Counted from the stretch's first letter, positions 1 through 10,176 are shown. The stretch is 32,972 bases of DNA from Burkholderiaceae bacterium (GCA_018780645.1 JADMJJ010000009.1:1-32972), one strand, 5' to 3'. Notes: generated by a model from the sequence alone, not told the origin. Translations and numbers: made by a program.

Positions 1-1979
1 ACCTGCCCTCGGGCGACGTCAAGTACCACCAGGGCTTCTCCAGCGATGTGACGACGCCTGGCGGCCCGGTCCACCTGAGCCTGTCCTTCAACCCCTCGCA
101 CCTGGAGATCGTCAACCCGGTGGTCGAGGGTTCGGTCAAGGCCCGCATGGACCGCCGTGGTGACGCCGTTGGCGCCCAGGTGCTGCCGGTGCTGGTGCAC
201 GGTGACGCCGCCTTCGCCGGCCAGGGCGTGGTGATGGAAACGCTGGCGCTGGCGCAGACCCGCGGCTACTACACCGGCGGCACGGTGCACATCGTCATCA
301 ACAACCAGATCGGCTTCACGACCTCCGATCCGCGCGACAGCCGCTCGACGCTGTATTGCACCGACGTCGTCAAGATGATCGAAGCGCCGGTGCTGCACGT
401 CAATGGCGATGATCCCGAGGCCGTCGTGCTGTGCACGCAGTGGGCGATGGAGTACCGCCAGCAGTTCAAGAAGGACGTGGTGCTGGACATCATCTGCTTC
501 CGCAAGCTGGGCCACAACGAGCAGGACACCCCCTCGCTGACCCAGCCGCTGATGTACAAGAAGATCGCTCAGCATCCCGGCACACGCAAGCTCTACGGCG
601 AGAAGCTGGTGGCCCAGGGCACCCTGCCCGCCGATGGCCCGGACGCGATGTTCAAGGCCTATCGCGCGGCGATGGACGAGGGCCGCCACACGGTGGACCC
701 GGTGCTGACCAACTTCAAGGGCAAGTACGCCGTCGACTGGTCGCCGTTCCTGAACAAGAAGTGGACCGATTCGGCCGACACCGCACTGCCGGTGGGCGAG
801 TTCAAGCGCCTGGCCGAGCGCATCACCACCATCCCCAGCAGCTTCAAGGTCCATCCGCTGGTCGAGAAGGTGATTGCCGACCGCGCGGCCATGGGCCGTG
901 GCGAGGTCAATGTGGACTGGGGCATGGGCGAGCACATGGCTTTTGCCTCGCTGGTGGCCAGCGGCTATCCGGTGCGCCTGTCCGGTGAAGACTGCGGCCG
1001 CGGCACCTTTGTGCACCGCCATGCCGTGCTGCACGACCAGAACCGCGAGAAGTGGGACATCGGCACCTATGTGCCGCTTGAGAACGTCGCCGACAGCCAG
1101 GCCCCGTTCGTCGTCATCGACTCCATCCTGTCCGAAGAGGCGGTGCTGGGCTTCGAGTACGGCTATGCCTCGGCCGACCCCAACACCCTGGTGATCTGGG
1201 AAGCCCAGTTCGGCGACTTCGTCAACGGTGCGCAGGTCGTGATCGACCAGTTCATCGCCTCCGGTGAAGTGAAATGGGGCCGTGCCAACGGCCTGACCTT
1301 GATGCTGCCGCACGGCTACGAAGGCCAGGGCCCTGAGCACAGCTCGGCGCGTCTTGAGCGCTTCATGCAGCTGGCGGCCGACAACAATATGCAGGTCGTT
1401 CAGCCGACCACGGCCAGCCAGATCTTCCATGTGCTGCGCCGCCAGATGGTGCGCCAGTTCCGCAAGCCCCTGGTCATCATGACGCCCAAGTCGCTGCTGC
1501 GTAACAAGGACGCGACCTCGCCGCTGACCGACTTCACCAAGGGTGAGTTCCGCACCGTCATCACCGAGCAGGACGCGGGCGTCGACGCAGCCAAGGTCAA
1601 GCGCATCGTCGCCTGCTCCGGCAAGGTCTATTACGACCTGGTCAAGGCCAGGGCCGAGAAGAAGAACCTTGATGTGGCCATCATCCGCGTCGAGCAGCTC
1701 TATCCCTTCCCGCACAAGGCCTTCGCCGCCGAGATCAAGAAGTTCCCGAACGCGACCGACATCGTCTGGTGCCAGGACGAGCCGCAAAACCAGGGCGCCT
1801 GGTTCTTTGTGCAGCACTATGTGCACGAGAACATGACCGATGGTCAGCGCCTCGGCTACGCCGGCCGCCCGGCCTCGGCCTCGCCGGCGGTGGGTTATTC
1901 GCACCTGCACCAGGAGCAGCAGAAGGCGCTGCTGGACCAGGCCTTCGCGAAGCTCAAGGGTTTCATCCTCACCAAGTGA
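1..1979 (+). CDS. sucA: 2-oxoglutarate dehydrogenase E1 component (3' part)
   Basis: Thiamine-diphosphate E1 subunit of the 2-oxoglutarate dehydrogenase complex, which decarboxylates 2-oxoglutarate and passes the succinyl group to E2 in the TCA cycle. The reading frame is open from base 3, so the gene enters from the left edge: 658 residues are visible and roughly the first 290 of a usual ~930-950 residue protein are missing. Visible family signatures are GDVKYHQGFS at the very start, HLEIVNPVVEG, the HGDAAFAGQG stretch, VINNQIGFTT, the conserved GHNEQDTPS segment, and the transketolase-like PHGYEGQGPEHSSAR. The C-terminal block with QDEPQNQGAW is also typical. It ends in TGA, and odhB follows 82 bases later with two hairpins between. 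The apparent GTG start at base 48 is only an internal codon. Identification is firm. Confidence 0.97.
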   Translation, partial: LPSGDVKYHQGFSSDVTTPGGPVHLSLSFNPSHLEIVNPVVEGSVKARMDRRGDAVGAQVLPVLVHGDAAFAGQGVVMETLALAQTRGYYTGGTVHIVINNQIGFTTSDPRDSRSTLYCTDVVKMIEAPVLHVNGDDPEAVVLCTQWAMEYRQQFKKDVVLDIICFRKLGHNEQDTPSLTQPLMYKKIAQHPGTRKLYGEKLVAQGTLPADGPDAMFKAYRAAMDEGRHTVDPVLTNFKGKYAVDWSPFLNKKWTDSADTALPVGEFKRLAERITTIPSSFKVHPLVEKVIADRAAMGRGEVNVDWGMGEHMAFASLVASGYPVRLSGEDCGRGTFVHRHAVLHDQNREKWDIGTYVPLENVADSQAPFVVIDSILSEEAVLGFEYGYASADPNTLVIWEAQFGDFVNGAQVVIDQFIASGEVKWGRANGLTLMLPHGYEGQGPEHSSARLERFMQLAADNNMQVVQPTTASQIFHVLRRQMVRQFRKPLVIMTPKSLLRNKDATSPLTDFTKGEFRTVITEQDAGVDAAKVKRIVACSGKVYYDLVKARAEKKNLDVAIIRVEQLYPFPHKAFAAEIKKFPNATDIVWCQDEPQNQGAWFFVQHYVHENMTDGQRLGYAGRPASASPAVGYSHLHQEQQKALLDQAFAKLKGFILTK

Positions 1980-1987
1980 TGTGGCGG

Positions 1988-2030
1988 CCCGCGCCTGATG
2001 GCGCGGGTGGCTGCCGCGCGCTTGCGCGGC
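1988..2030 (+). other. Two back-to-back GC hairpins between sucA and odhB
   Basis: CCCGCGCC (1988-1995), loop TGAT, GGCGCGGG (2000-2007) is a perfect 8-bp stem. GCCGCGC (2013-2019), loop GCTT, GCGCGGC (2024-2030) is a perfect 7-bp stem. No T-run follows, so these look like mRNA processing, stabilising or attenuating structures inside the operon rather than a full intrinsic terminator. Confidence 0.6.
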
Positions 2031-2061
2031 CAAAAGATGCAAAGAATCGGAGTCAATTGTT

Positions 2062-3321
<1,260 letters not shown>

Positions 3322-3345
3322 GCGTTGCGGGCTGGACCTTGAGAT

Positions 3346-3360
3346 CCATGCGTAGCATGG
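3346..3360 (+). other. Small hairpin downstream of odhB
   Basis: CCATGC, loop GTA, GCATGG forms a 6-bp stem 25 bases after the odhB stop. No T-run follows. It may stabilise the odhB 3' end or only mark the intergenic gap; weak evidence. Confidence 0.3.
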
Positions 3361-3407
3361 CCGAAAGCTCCGGCCCCAACTGACTAGAAAGAACCAGGAG
3401 ATCACGT

Positions 3408-3731
3408 ATGTCCATCGCGGAAGAAATTCACCGTCTTGACGAACTCCGCGCCCGCGGCGTGCTCAGCGAGGCGGAGTTTCAGCAAGCCAAGGCCCGCCTG
3501 CTCAGCGGCGAGGCTTCGGCCGGTGGCAGTGGCGCTCCTGCGGTCGAGGCGCTGAATCGCTTCCGGCGCAGCCGCAGCGACAGCTGGATCGGCGGCGTCT
3601 GCGGCGGCCTGGCCCTGATCACCGGCCTCGAATCCTGGATCTGGCGGCTGATCTTTGCCGTGATGTTCCTGTTCGGCGGCGCCGGTGCCTTGCTCTACAT
3701 CCTGCTGTGGGTGTTCGTGCCTTCGGATTGA
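3408..3731 (+). CDS. SHOCT-PspC domain small membrane protein
   Basis: A 107-residue protein with two recognisable modules. Residues 5-33 (EEIHRLDELRARGVLSEAEF) match the SHOCT short helical motif, which is thought to mediate oligomerisation. Residues 55-106 match a PspC domain: an SDSWIGGVCGGLA segment and a hydrophobic helix running to LLYILLWVFVPSD. PspC domains are linked to phage-shock envelope stress, but nothing here shows that role directly. The start ATG has AGGAG (3396-3400) at good spacing. It sits between odhB and lpdA in the same orientation, so it is probably cotranscribed with the OGDH genes. No psp partners (pspA, pspB) are visible. The domain call is good; the function is unknown. 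Confidence 0.85.
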   Translation: MSIAEEIHRLDELRARGVLSEAEFQQAKARLLSGEASAGGSGAPAVEALNRFRRSRSDSWIGGVCGGLALITGLESWIWRLIFAVMFLFGGAGALLYILLWVFVPSD

Positions 3732-3782
3732 GTCCGGGCAAAGCCTGACCCCAGCAACCAACAAGACTTCATCATCACCATC

Positions 3783-5201
<1,419 letters not shown>

Positions 5202-5209
5202 CGGTTTGG

Positions 5210-5296
5210 GTAGCCCGGATGAAGGCGCGCAGCGCCGGCATCCGGGGCCTGCATCCGCAGCGATCCCCGGAATTCGCTGCGCTTCATCCGGGCTAC
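5210..5296. repeat. REP-like palindromic repeat, copy 1
   Basis: An imperfect inverted repeat beginning GTAGCCCGGATGAAG (5210-5224) and ending in its inverse, CTTCATCCGGGCTAC (5282-5296). The inner parts (CGCAGCG and CCGGGG-type segments) also pair with small offsets. It fills the lpdA-zapE gap. The end motif GTAG(C/T)CCGGATG recurs at 10125-10168. This fits a dispersed REP/BIME-like element; whether it ends transcription is unknown. Confidence 0.75.
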
Positions 5297-5309
5297 GAGT
5301 TGCTCCGCC

Positions 5310-6410
5310 ATGACCTCTGTCACCGATCTCTATCAGCAACTCCTCGTCGAACGCGGCTACCAATCCGATCCGGCCCAGCTGCGCGCCATTGCGGCCCTGC
5401 AGCGCTGCCAGGACGAATGGGCAGACTACAAGGCCCGGCGCGGCAATGCCATCACCAAGCTGCTGATGCGTCCGCCGATTCCGCGCGGCGTCTATATGTA
5501 CGGCGGGGTGGGGCGGGGCAAGAGCTTTCTGATGGATTGCTTCTTCAACGCCGTGCCGCTGACGCGCAAGACCCGGCTGCACTTCCATGAGTTCATGCGC
5601 GAGGTGCACCGCGAGCTGCAGGAGTTGAAGGGCACGGCCGATCCGCTGGACGAGCTGGGCCGGCGCATCGCGCGGCGCTATCGGCTGATCTGTTTCGACG
5701 AATTCCATGTCGCCGATGTCACCGACGCGATGATCCTGCACCGGCTGCTGGATGCGCTGTTCGCCAATCGCGTGAGCATTGTCACCACGTCCAACTTCAA
5801 GCCCGACGAGCTCTACCCCAACGGCCTGCATCGCGACCGCATCCTGCCAGCCATCGAGTTGCTGAAGGACAAGCTGGAGGTTATCAATGTCGATGCTGGC
5901 ATGGACTACCGCCAGCGCACCTTGGAACATCTGCAGCTCTATCACACGCCCTTGAACGAGCAGGCCGAGGTAGCGCTTGGCCAGGCCTTCGACGAACTGG
6001 CCGAGGCCAAGGACGAAGACCCGGTGCTGCATATCGAACATCGCGCGCTGCGCTCGCGGCGCCGTGCCGGCGGCGTGGTCTGGTTCGACTTCAAGACCCT
6101 GTGCGGCGGGCCGCGCTCGCAGAATGACTATCTTGAACTGGCGACGCAGTTCCACACGGTGATACTGTCGGGCGTGCCCGAGATGTCGCCACGCCTGGCC
6201 AGCGAGGCGCGCCGCTTCACCTGGCTGGTGGATGTGCTGTACGACCGTCGCGTCAAGCTGATATTGTCGGCCGAGGTGGCGGCCGAGCGGCTCTATACCG
6301 AGGGGCCGCTGGCGCATGAGTTCCCGCGCACCGTCTCGAGGCTGCAGGAGATGCAGTCGGCCGAGTACCTGGCGCTGGAACGCCGTGACGTGGATACATC
6401 ACTGACATGA
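5310..6410 (+). CDS. zapE: Cell division ATPase ZapE (AFG1-like)
   Basis: AFG1/LACE1-family P-loop ATPase. In E. coli, ZapE associates with the division ring and affects FtsZ; mitochondrial AFG1 relates to respiratory complex turnover. The protein is 366 residues, normal for the family. Walker A is GGVGRGKS (65-72, K71), followed by the family-typical FLMDCFF. Walker B is RLICFDEFHVADVTDA (D130/E131). A sensor-like VTTSNFKPDELYPNGLHRDR and a C-terminal WFDFKTLCGGPRSQNDYL are also diagnostic. The start ATG lies just after the palindromic repeat and has no good Shine-Dalgarno sequence. The TGA stop overlaps the ATG of the next gene (ATGA at 6407-6410), so the two are likely translationally coupled. 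Confidence 0.93.
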   Translation: MTSVTDLYQQLLVERGYQSDPAQLRAIAALQRCQDEWADYKARRGNAITKLLMRPPIPRGVYMYGGVGRGKSFLMDCFFNAVPLTRKTRLHFHEFMREVHRELQELKGTADPLDELGRRIARRYRLICFDEFHVADVTDAMILHRLLDALFANRVSIVTTSNFKPDELYPNGLHRDRILPAIELLKDKLEVINVDAGMDYRQRTLEHLQLYHTPLNEQAEVALGQAFDELAEAKDEDPVLHIEHRALRSRRRAGGVVWFDFKTLCGGPRSQNDYLELATQFHTVILSGVPEMSPRLASEARRFTWLVDVLYDRRVKLILSAEVAAERLYTEGPLAHEFPRTVSRLQEMQSAEYLALERRDVDTSLT

Positions 6411-7000
6411 AAACTTCGCTCCTGATGTTGGCGGCCCTGGTCAGCCTGCAAGTGCAGGCAGCCACCGAGCGTGAGCAACTGCGTGCACAACGCCAGCAAA
6501 TCGAAGCCGAATTCTCTGCCGCCATGCGTGAATGCTCGACCAAGTTCCAGATTACCGACTGCGAGCTGGCGGCCAAGGCTCAGCGCCGCACCGCGCTGCA
6601 GCCGGTACTGAAGCAGGAACAGGCGCTGGATCTGCTCGAGCGCCAGCAGCGCGCTCAGGCCCAACGTGAGCGCGTCGCCGCCAAGCAGCAGGCCAAGGCG
6701 CAGGAGGCCAGGGAGATGGCAGCCAAGGCCGCCAAAGCTGCTTCAGCGCCAGCGATGGCCTCCAGCCGTCCGGCCCAGGCCGAACCACCCAAGCGGGCGG
6801 CGAGCGCCGCAGCCCCGTCGCGCAACGACGTCGCTGCGGAAAGGGCACTCGCTGCCAGCCAGGCCGAGCAGGCGCGGCGGGCGACCCAGCGGCGCATCAA
6901 GGCCGCGCAAGCGCATGAAAAAGAGGTGTTGGCACGCGAAGCCGCGAAGGCCAAACATGCGGCTCCGCTGCCCTTGCCGAGCAGTGCGGTACAGCGTTAG
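6407..7000 (+). CDS. Ala-rich secreted coiled-coil protein, function unknown
   Basis: I do not recognise a characterised family. The 197-residue product has a Sec-type signal peptide: a short MKTS n-region, a hydrophobic LLMLAALVSLQV core and likely cleavage after A18 (VQA|AT). The mature part starts with a helical segment, TEREQLRAQRQQIEAEF, and holds two cysteines nine residues apart (C43, C52) that could form a disulfide in the periplasm. The rest is Ala/Gln/Lys/Arg-rich and looks like a long basic coiled coil with a Pro/Ser break near 120-140. The start overlaps the zapE stop (ATGA). The end overlaps the convergent phosphatase by four bases. A real gene is supported by the coupling and signal peptide; no function is proposed. 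Confidence 0.72.
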   Translation: MKTSLLMLAALVSLQVQAATEREQLRAQRQQIEAEFSAAMRECSTKFQITDCELAAKAQRRTALQPVLKQEQALDLLERQQRAQAQRERVAAKQQAKAQEAREMAAKAAKAASAPAMASSRPAQAEPPKRAASAAAPSRNDVAAERALAASQAEQARRATQRRIKAAQAHEKEVLAREAAKAKHAAPLPLPSSAVQR

Positions 7001-7764
7001 GAGAGCGTCTCGACCTTCACCACGGCCAGCGAAAGGTTGTCGCCGCCGCCCCGGGCACGGCTGCGGGCCTTGTTGATCAGCATCTCGACAGCATCGCGCG
7101 GCGGCAGCGCGTGCAGCACCTCGCCCATCTCCTTGGGGGTGAAGTAGTGCCACAGGCCATCGCTGCAGGCCATCACCGTGTCGCCCACTTCCAGCCGGCT
7201 GATCAGGTGCTCGGAGATCGGCGGGTCCTGCAGGGTGCCCAGGCAGCCAGTGAGCAGATTCGACTGCGGGTGCGTGGCCGCTTCCTGCTCGTTGATCTGG
7301 CCCTCGTCGATCAGGCGCTGCACAAAGGAATGGTCCAAGGTGCGGCTGATCATCTCGGCCTGGCGGAAGTGGTACAGACGCGAGTCACCGGCGTGAACCA
7401 GGTGGCAGCGGCGATCCGGCCCGACCAGAAAGGCCGCCAAGGTGCTGTGCGGCTCCTCCTCGGAGGTGATGGCCGTCAGCTTGATCATCAGATGGGCCTC
7501 GCCGACCAGTTGACGCAGCAGCTCGGCCGGGTCTTCCTCGCCTGGCACGAAGCGTTCGAACAGCTGTTTGGCGGTCAGAATCACCTGGTCCGAGGCCTTG
7601 CGTCCGCCGCTCTTGCCGCCCATGCCATCGGCCAGGACGGCCAGGGCGCAGCCGGGCACTCGGGGATGCGCGATGATCTCCACTTGGTCTTGCTGGTATT
7701 GGCGGTCGCCCCGGTGCAGACCGGTGGCGGCATTCAGGCGGTACCCTGGGGGCGGTCGAATCAT
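6997..7764 (-). CDS. PP2C-type serine/threonine phosphatase (Stp/PppA-like)
   Basis: Metal-dependent PPM/PP2C phosphatase of 255 residues, a compact cytosolic single-domain form. Motifs in order: HRGDRQYQQDQ with D26, the metal-binding LADGMGG (D46/G47), HAGDSRLY (D127), CSDGLW (D202) and GGGDNLS (D242). These supply the acidic residues expected for the binuclear metal centre, so it should be active. The chosen ATG at 7764 starts MIRPPPGY; the frame continues upstream, but there the plus strand carries the divergent DUF465 promoter region. No serine/threonine kinase or type VI secretion gene is visible beside it, so its substrate is unknown. The TAA stop overlaps the TAG of the convergent secreted-protein gene. 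Confidence 0.9.
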   Translation of the reverse strand: MIRPPPGYRLNAATGLHRGDRQYQQDQVEIIAHPRVPGCALAVLADGMGGKSGGRKASDQVILTAKQLFERFVPGEEDPAELLRQLVGEAHLMIKLTAITSEEEPHSTLAAFLVGPDRRCHLVHAGDSRLYHFRQAEMISRTLDHSFVQRLIDEGQINEQEAATHPQSNLLTGCLGTLQDPPISEHLISRLEVGDTVMACSDGLWHYFTPKEMGEVLHALPPRDAVEMLINKARSRARGGGDNLSLAVVKVETLS

Positions 7765-7773
7765 GTCGAAAAC

Positions 7774-7779
7774 TATAAT
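7774..7779 (+). promoter_or_regulatory. Candidate -10 box for the DUF465 gene
   Basis: A consensus TATAAT lies 36 bases upstream of the DUF465 start, in the 50-base divergent gap. No clear -35 hexamer is present at 16-18 bases spacing. It lies just upstream (minus-strand sense) of the phosphatase start, so a shared control region is likely. Confidence 0.45.
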
Positions 7780-7789
7780 CGCTTTATCT

Positions 7790-7806
7790 ACCGGTCTCCG
7801 ACCGGT
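7790..7806. promoter_or_regulatory. Dyad near the DUF465 transcription start
   Basis: ACCGGTC (7790-7796), TCC, GACCGGT (7800-7806) is a perfect 7-bp inverted repeat between the candidate -10 and the DUF465 start codon. It could be an operator or a 5' UTR hairpin ending 9 bases before the ATG at 7815, where it might limit ribosome access. Confidence 0.4.
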
Positions 7807-7814
7807 CCCCCTGA

Positions 7815-8018
7815 ATGGATGAAAACCTTCACTCGCCGCAGCGCCACCTGATCGAATTGCGCATCGAGCATGCCGATCTGAACGCGATGGTGGACCGCAT
7901 TGCCAGCGAGCTGCCGATCGACCAGATGGCCTTGCGGCGCCTGAAGAAGCGCCGCCTGCTGCTGCGCGACCTGATCGCCAGGCTGGAGCGCGAGAACGAT
8001 CCTCCCGAGCCGGCGTGA
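7815..8018 (+). CDS. DUF465 (YdcH-like) small protein
   Basis: A 67-residue, highly charged helical protein matching DUF465/YdcH: an N-terminal LIELRIEHADLNAMVDRI helix and the characteristic ALRRLKKRRLLLRDLI second helix with a basic patch. Family members are small and their function is unresolved. It is transcribed away from the phosphatase and stands as its own short unit ahead of dinG. The ATG GAT GAA start is the only in-frame start giving the full family N-terminus. The Shine-Dalgarno sequence is poor, and the TGA stop lies in the loop of a 9-bp hairpin. Confidence 0.85.
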   Translation: MDENLHSPQRHLIELRIEHADLNAMVDRIASELPIDQMALRRLKKRRLLLRDLIARLERENDPPEPA

Positions 8019-8029
8019 TGCGCCGGCTC
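8007..8029 (+). terminator. Hairpin spanning the DUF465 stop codon
   Basis: GAGCCGGCG (8007-8015), loop TGATG, CGCCGGCTC (8021-8029) is a perfect 9-bp stem. Its loop holds the TGA stop of the DUF465 gene. No T-run follows directly; a TTTTATT patch lies about 35 bases further on. It may end or stabilise this short transcript. Confidence 0.45.
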
Positions 8030-8106
8030 ATGCTTGATGCGTCCCTCGTGATGCGCAGGCCTTTTATTGATTGGCCCGGCGCCTGGCGCTGCTTTGGGGT
8101 CCGTGA

Positions 8107-10128
8107 GTGAGCGAGCAACAACAGAAGTCCGAGCTGGAACAACTGGTCGCGGCCGCGTTTGACGTCGGCGGTCCCTTGGCCCGTGCCGACGAGGGCTATG
8201 TGCCGCGCGAGCAGCAGATGGCGATGACACTGGCCGTGGCCAAGGCCATTTCCGAGCGCGACACCCTGGTCGTCGAGGCGGGCACAGGCGTCGGCAAGAC
8301 CTTTGCCTATCTGGTGCCGGCCCTGCTGTCAGGCAGCCGTACCTTGATCAGCACCGCCACCAAGAGCCTGCAGGACCAGCTCTTTCTGCGCGACCTGCCG
8401 CGTCTGCGCGAGGCCTTGCAGATGCCGGTGCAGACGGCCCTGCTGAAGGGCCGTGGTAGCTATCTGTGCCTGCACCGGCTGAGCCAGGCGCGCCACACCG
8501 AGCAGCTGCCGGACCGCCGTGCGGTGATGGCGCTGGCCCGTGTCGAGCGCTGGGCGCAGGAGACGCAGACCGGCGATCTGGCCGAAATGGATGGCCTGGA
8601 CGACCGTTCGCCGGTGATACCCATCGTGACCTCGACCCGCGACAACTGTCTGGGCAGCGACTGCCCCGAGTTCCGCGCCTGCCATGTGGTGAAGGCGCGG
8701 CGCGAGGCGATGCTGGCTGATGTGGTAGTCGTCAACCACCACCTGTTCTTTGCCGATATGGCCCTGCGCGACAGCGGCGTGGCCGAGCTGCTGCCCAGCG
8801 TCGAGGTGGCGATCTTCGACGAGGCACATCAGCTGGCCGAGGCTGGTGTGCAGTTCCTGGGCACGATGCTGGGTACTGCCCAGCTGATCGACTTCTCGCG
8901 CGACCTGCTGGCCATAGGTCTGAGCCAGGCCCGCGGCCTGCAGGACTGGCAGGCCTTGAGTGCCGGGGTGGAGCGCGCTGCACGCGAATTGCGCATGGCC
9001 GCCGCAGGGCCGATGCGCGAGGTGCGCGGCATGCTCAAGCTGCGCTGGGAGGATCGCGCCGCGGACGAGAGCTTCCAACCCGCAGTCGATGAGGTGGCGG
9101 CCGCGGCCGCGGCGGCGGTGGCGGCATTGGCCACGGTCACCGAGATGGCGCCGGACTTCATCCGTCTGCACGAGCGTGGCCAGCAATTCGTCGAGCTGGC
9201 CACCGTGTTTTGCGGCACGGCCGCCGATGGCGCGGTGCGCTGGATAGACCTCACCCCGAACACGGCACGCCTGGTCGAGTCGCCGCTGGACATACGTGCG
9301 GCAATGCAGGAGCAGATGGCTGCTGCGCCCAAGGCCTGGGTGTTCACTTCGGCCACACTGGGCGAGGATGAGCGTCTGGCCTGGTTCACCGAGCCTGCCG
9401 GCCTGGACAACGCCACCGTGCTGCGCGTCGGCAGCCCCTTCGACTATGCCAACCATGCGCGGCTGTATGTGCCACGGGGCTTTCCCAAGCCCAACGAGCC
9501 TGGCCATCCGCTGGCCGTGGCCGAGCTGGCGGCGCGCTGCGCGCGGGCGCTCGGCGGCCGCACCTTTGTGCTGACCACCACCCTGCGCAATCTGCAGACG
9601 GTGGGCGAGGCGCTGATACAGAAGTTCGAGGCGGCAGGCGATAGCATCGCCGTGCTGATACAGGGTGGCGCGCCCAAGCGCGTGTTGCTGCAGCAGTTCA
9701 TGGCCCAGCCGCGCTCGGTGCTGGTGGGCTCGCAGAGTTTCTGGGAGGGCATCGACGTGCCGGGCGACGCGCTGCAGTGCGTGCTGATCGACAAGCTGCC
9801 GTTCCCGCCGCCGAACGACCCGCTGGTCGAGGCCCGCGTGCGCAAGCTTGAGAACGAGGGCCGCAATGCCTTCGCCGAGTATTTCATCGCCGAGGCGGCA
9901 GTGTCCTTGAAGCAGGGCGGTGGCCGGCTGATACGGACCGAGTCCGACAAGGGCCTTTTGGTGATCTGCGACCCGCGCATGGCCGGCATGAACTACGGCA
10001 AACGCCTGCGCGCCGCGCTGCCGCCGATGGGGCAGGTGGCCAACGAGGGCGAGGCGATGGATTGGCTGGAGGGGCTGAGCCTGGCGCGAACCTACCAACC
10101 CGGCGCCGATCTGGCCAAGGCCTGGTAG
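8107..10128 (+). CDS. dinG: DinG-family Fe-S ATP-dependent DNA helicase (DinG/YoaA-like)
   Basis: XPD-like superfamily 2 helicase, 673 residues from a GTG start, acting on damaged or structured DNA. Walker A is EAGTGVGKT (K64). Four cysteines placed as in the DinG/XPD iron-sulfur cluster are C121, C181, C186 and C192 (CLGSDCPEFRAC). The DEAH box is D238-H241. Helicase domain 2 shows VLVGSQSFWEGIDVPG and motif VI as QGGGRLIRTESD. An Ala-rich stretch, [11 protein letters not shown], sits in the middle domain. Length falls between E. coli YoaA and DinG, so the subtype is uncertain. The TAG stop is part of a palindromic repeat that begins one base earlier. No damage-regulon (LexA) box was recognised upstream. 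Confidence 0.92.
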   Translation: MSEQQQKSELEQLVAAAFDVGGPLARADEGYVPREQQMAMTLAVAKAISERDTLVVEAGTGVGKTFAYLVPALLSGSRTLISTATKSLQDQLFLRDLPRLREALQMPVQTALLKGRGSYLCLHRLSQARHTEQLPDRRAVMALARVERWAQETQTGDLAEMDGLDDRSPVIPIVTSTRDNCLGSDCPEFRACHVVKARREAMLADVVVVNHHLFFADMALRDSGVAELLPSVEVAIFDEAHQLAEAGVQFLGTMLGTAQLIDFSRDLLAIGLSQARGLQDWQALSAGVERAARELRMAAAGPMREVRGMLKLRWEDRAADESFQPAVDEVAAAAAAAVAALATVTEMAPDFIRLHERGQQFVELATVFCGTAADGAVRWIDLTPNTARLVESPLDIRAAMQEQMAAAPKAWVFTSATLGEDERLAWFTEPAGLDNATVLRVGSPFDYANHARLYVPRGFPKPNEPGHPLAVAELAARCARALGGRTFVLTTTLRNLQTVGEALIQKFEAAGDSIAVLIQGGAPKRVLLQQFMAQPRSVLVGSQSFWEGIDVPGDALQCVLIDKLPFPPPNDPLVEARVRKLENEGRNAFAEYFIAEAAVSLKQGGGRLIRTESDKGLLVICDPRMAGMNYGKRLRAALPPMGQVANEGEAMDWLEGLSLARTYQPGADLAKAW

Positions 10129-10168
10129 TCCGGATGCAATCCGGGGCCCCGGATTGCATCCGGGCTAC
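10125..10168. repeat. REP-like palindromic repeat, copy 2
   Basis: A near-perfect 44-base palindrome. The left half, GTAGTCCGGATGCAATCC plus GGGG, matches the reverse complement of the right half at 21 of 22 positions, and the odd pair would be G.U in RNA. It shares the outer GTAG(C/T)CCGGATG motif with 5210-5296. The dinG stop (10126-10128) lies within it. Confidence 0.8.
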
Positions 10169-10176
10169 GACAGCCG

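Noticed and set aside
48-50. GTG at 48 as a start of sucA
   Set aside because: The frame is open to the window edge and encodes conserved SucA residues before this codon.
8329-10098. 589-residue minus-strand frame opposite dinG
   Set aside because: Antisense to a helicase with all motifs intact; no family features of its own.
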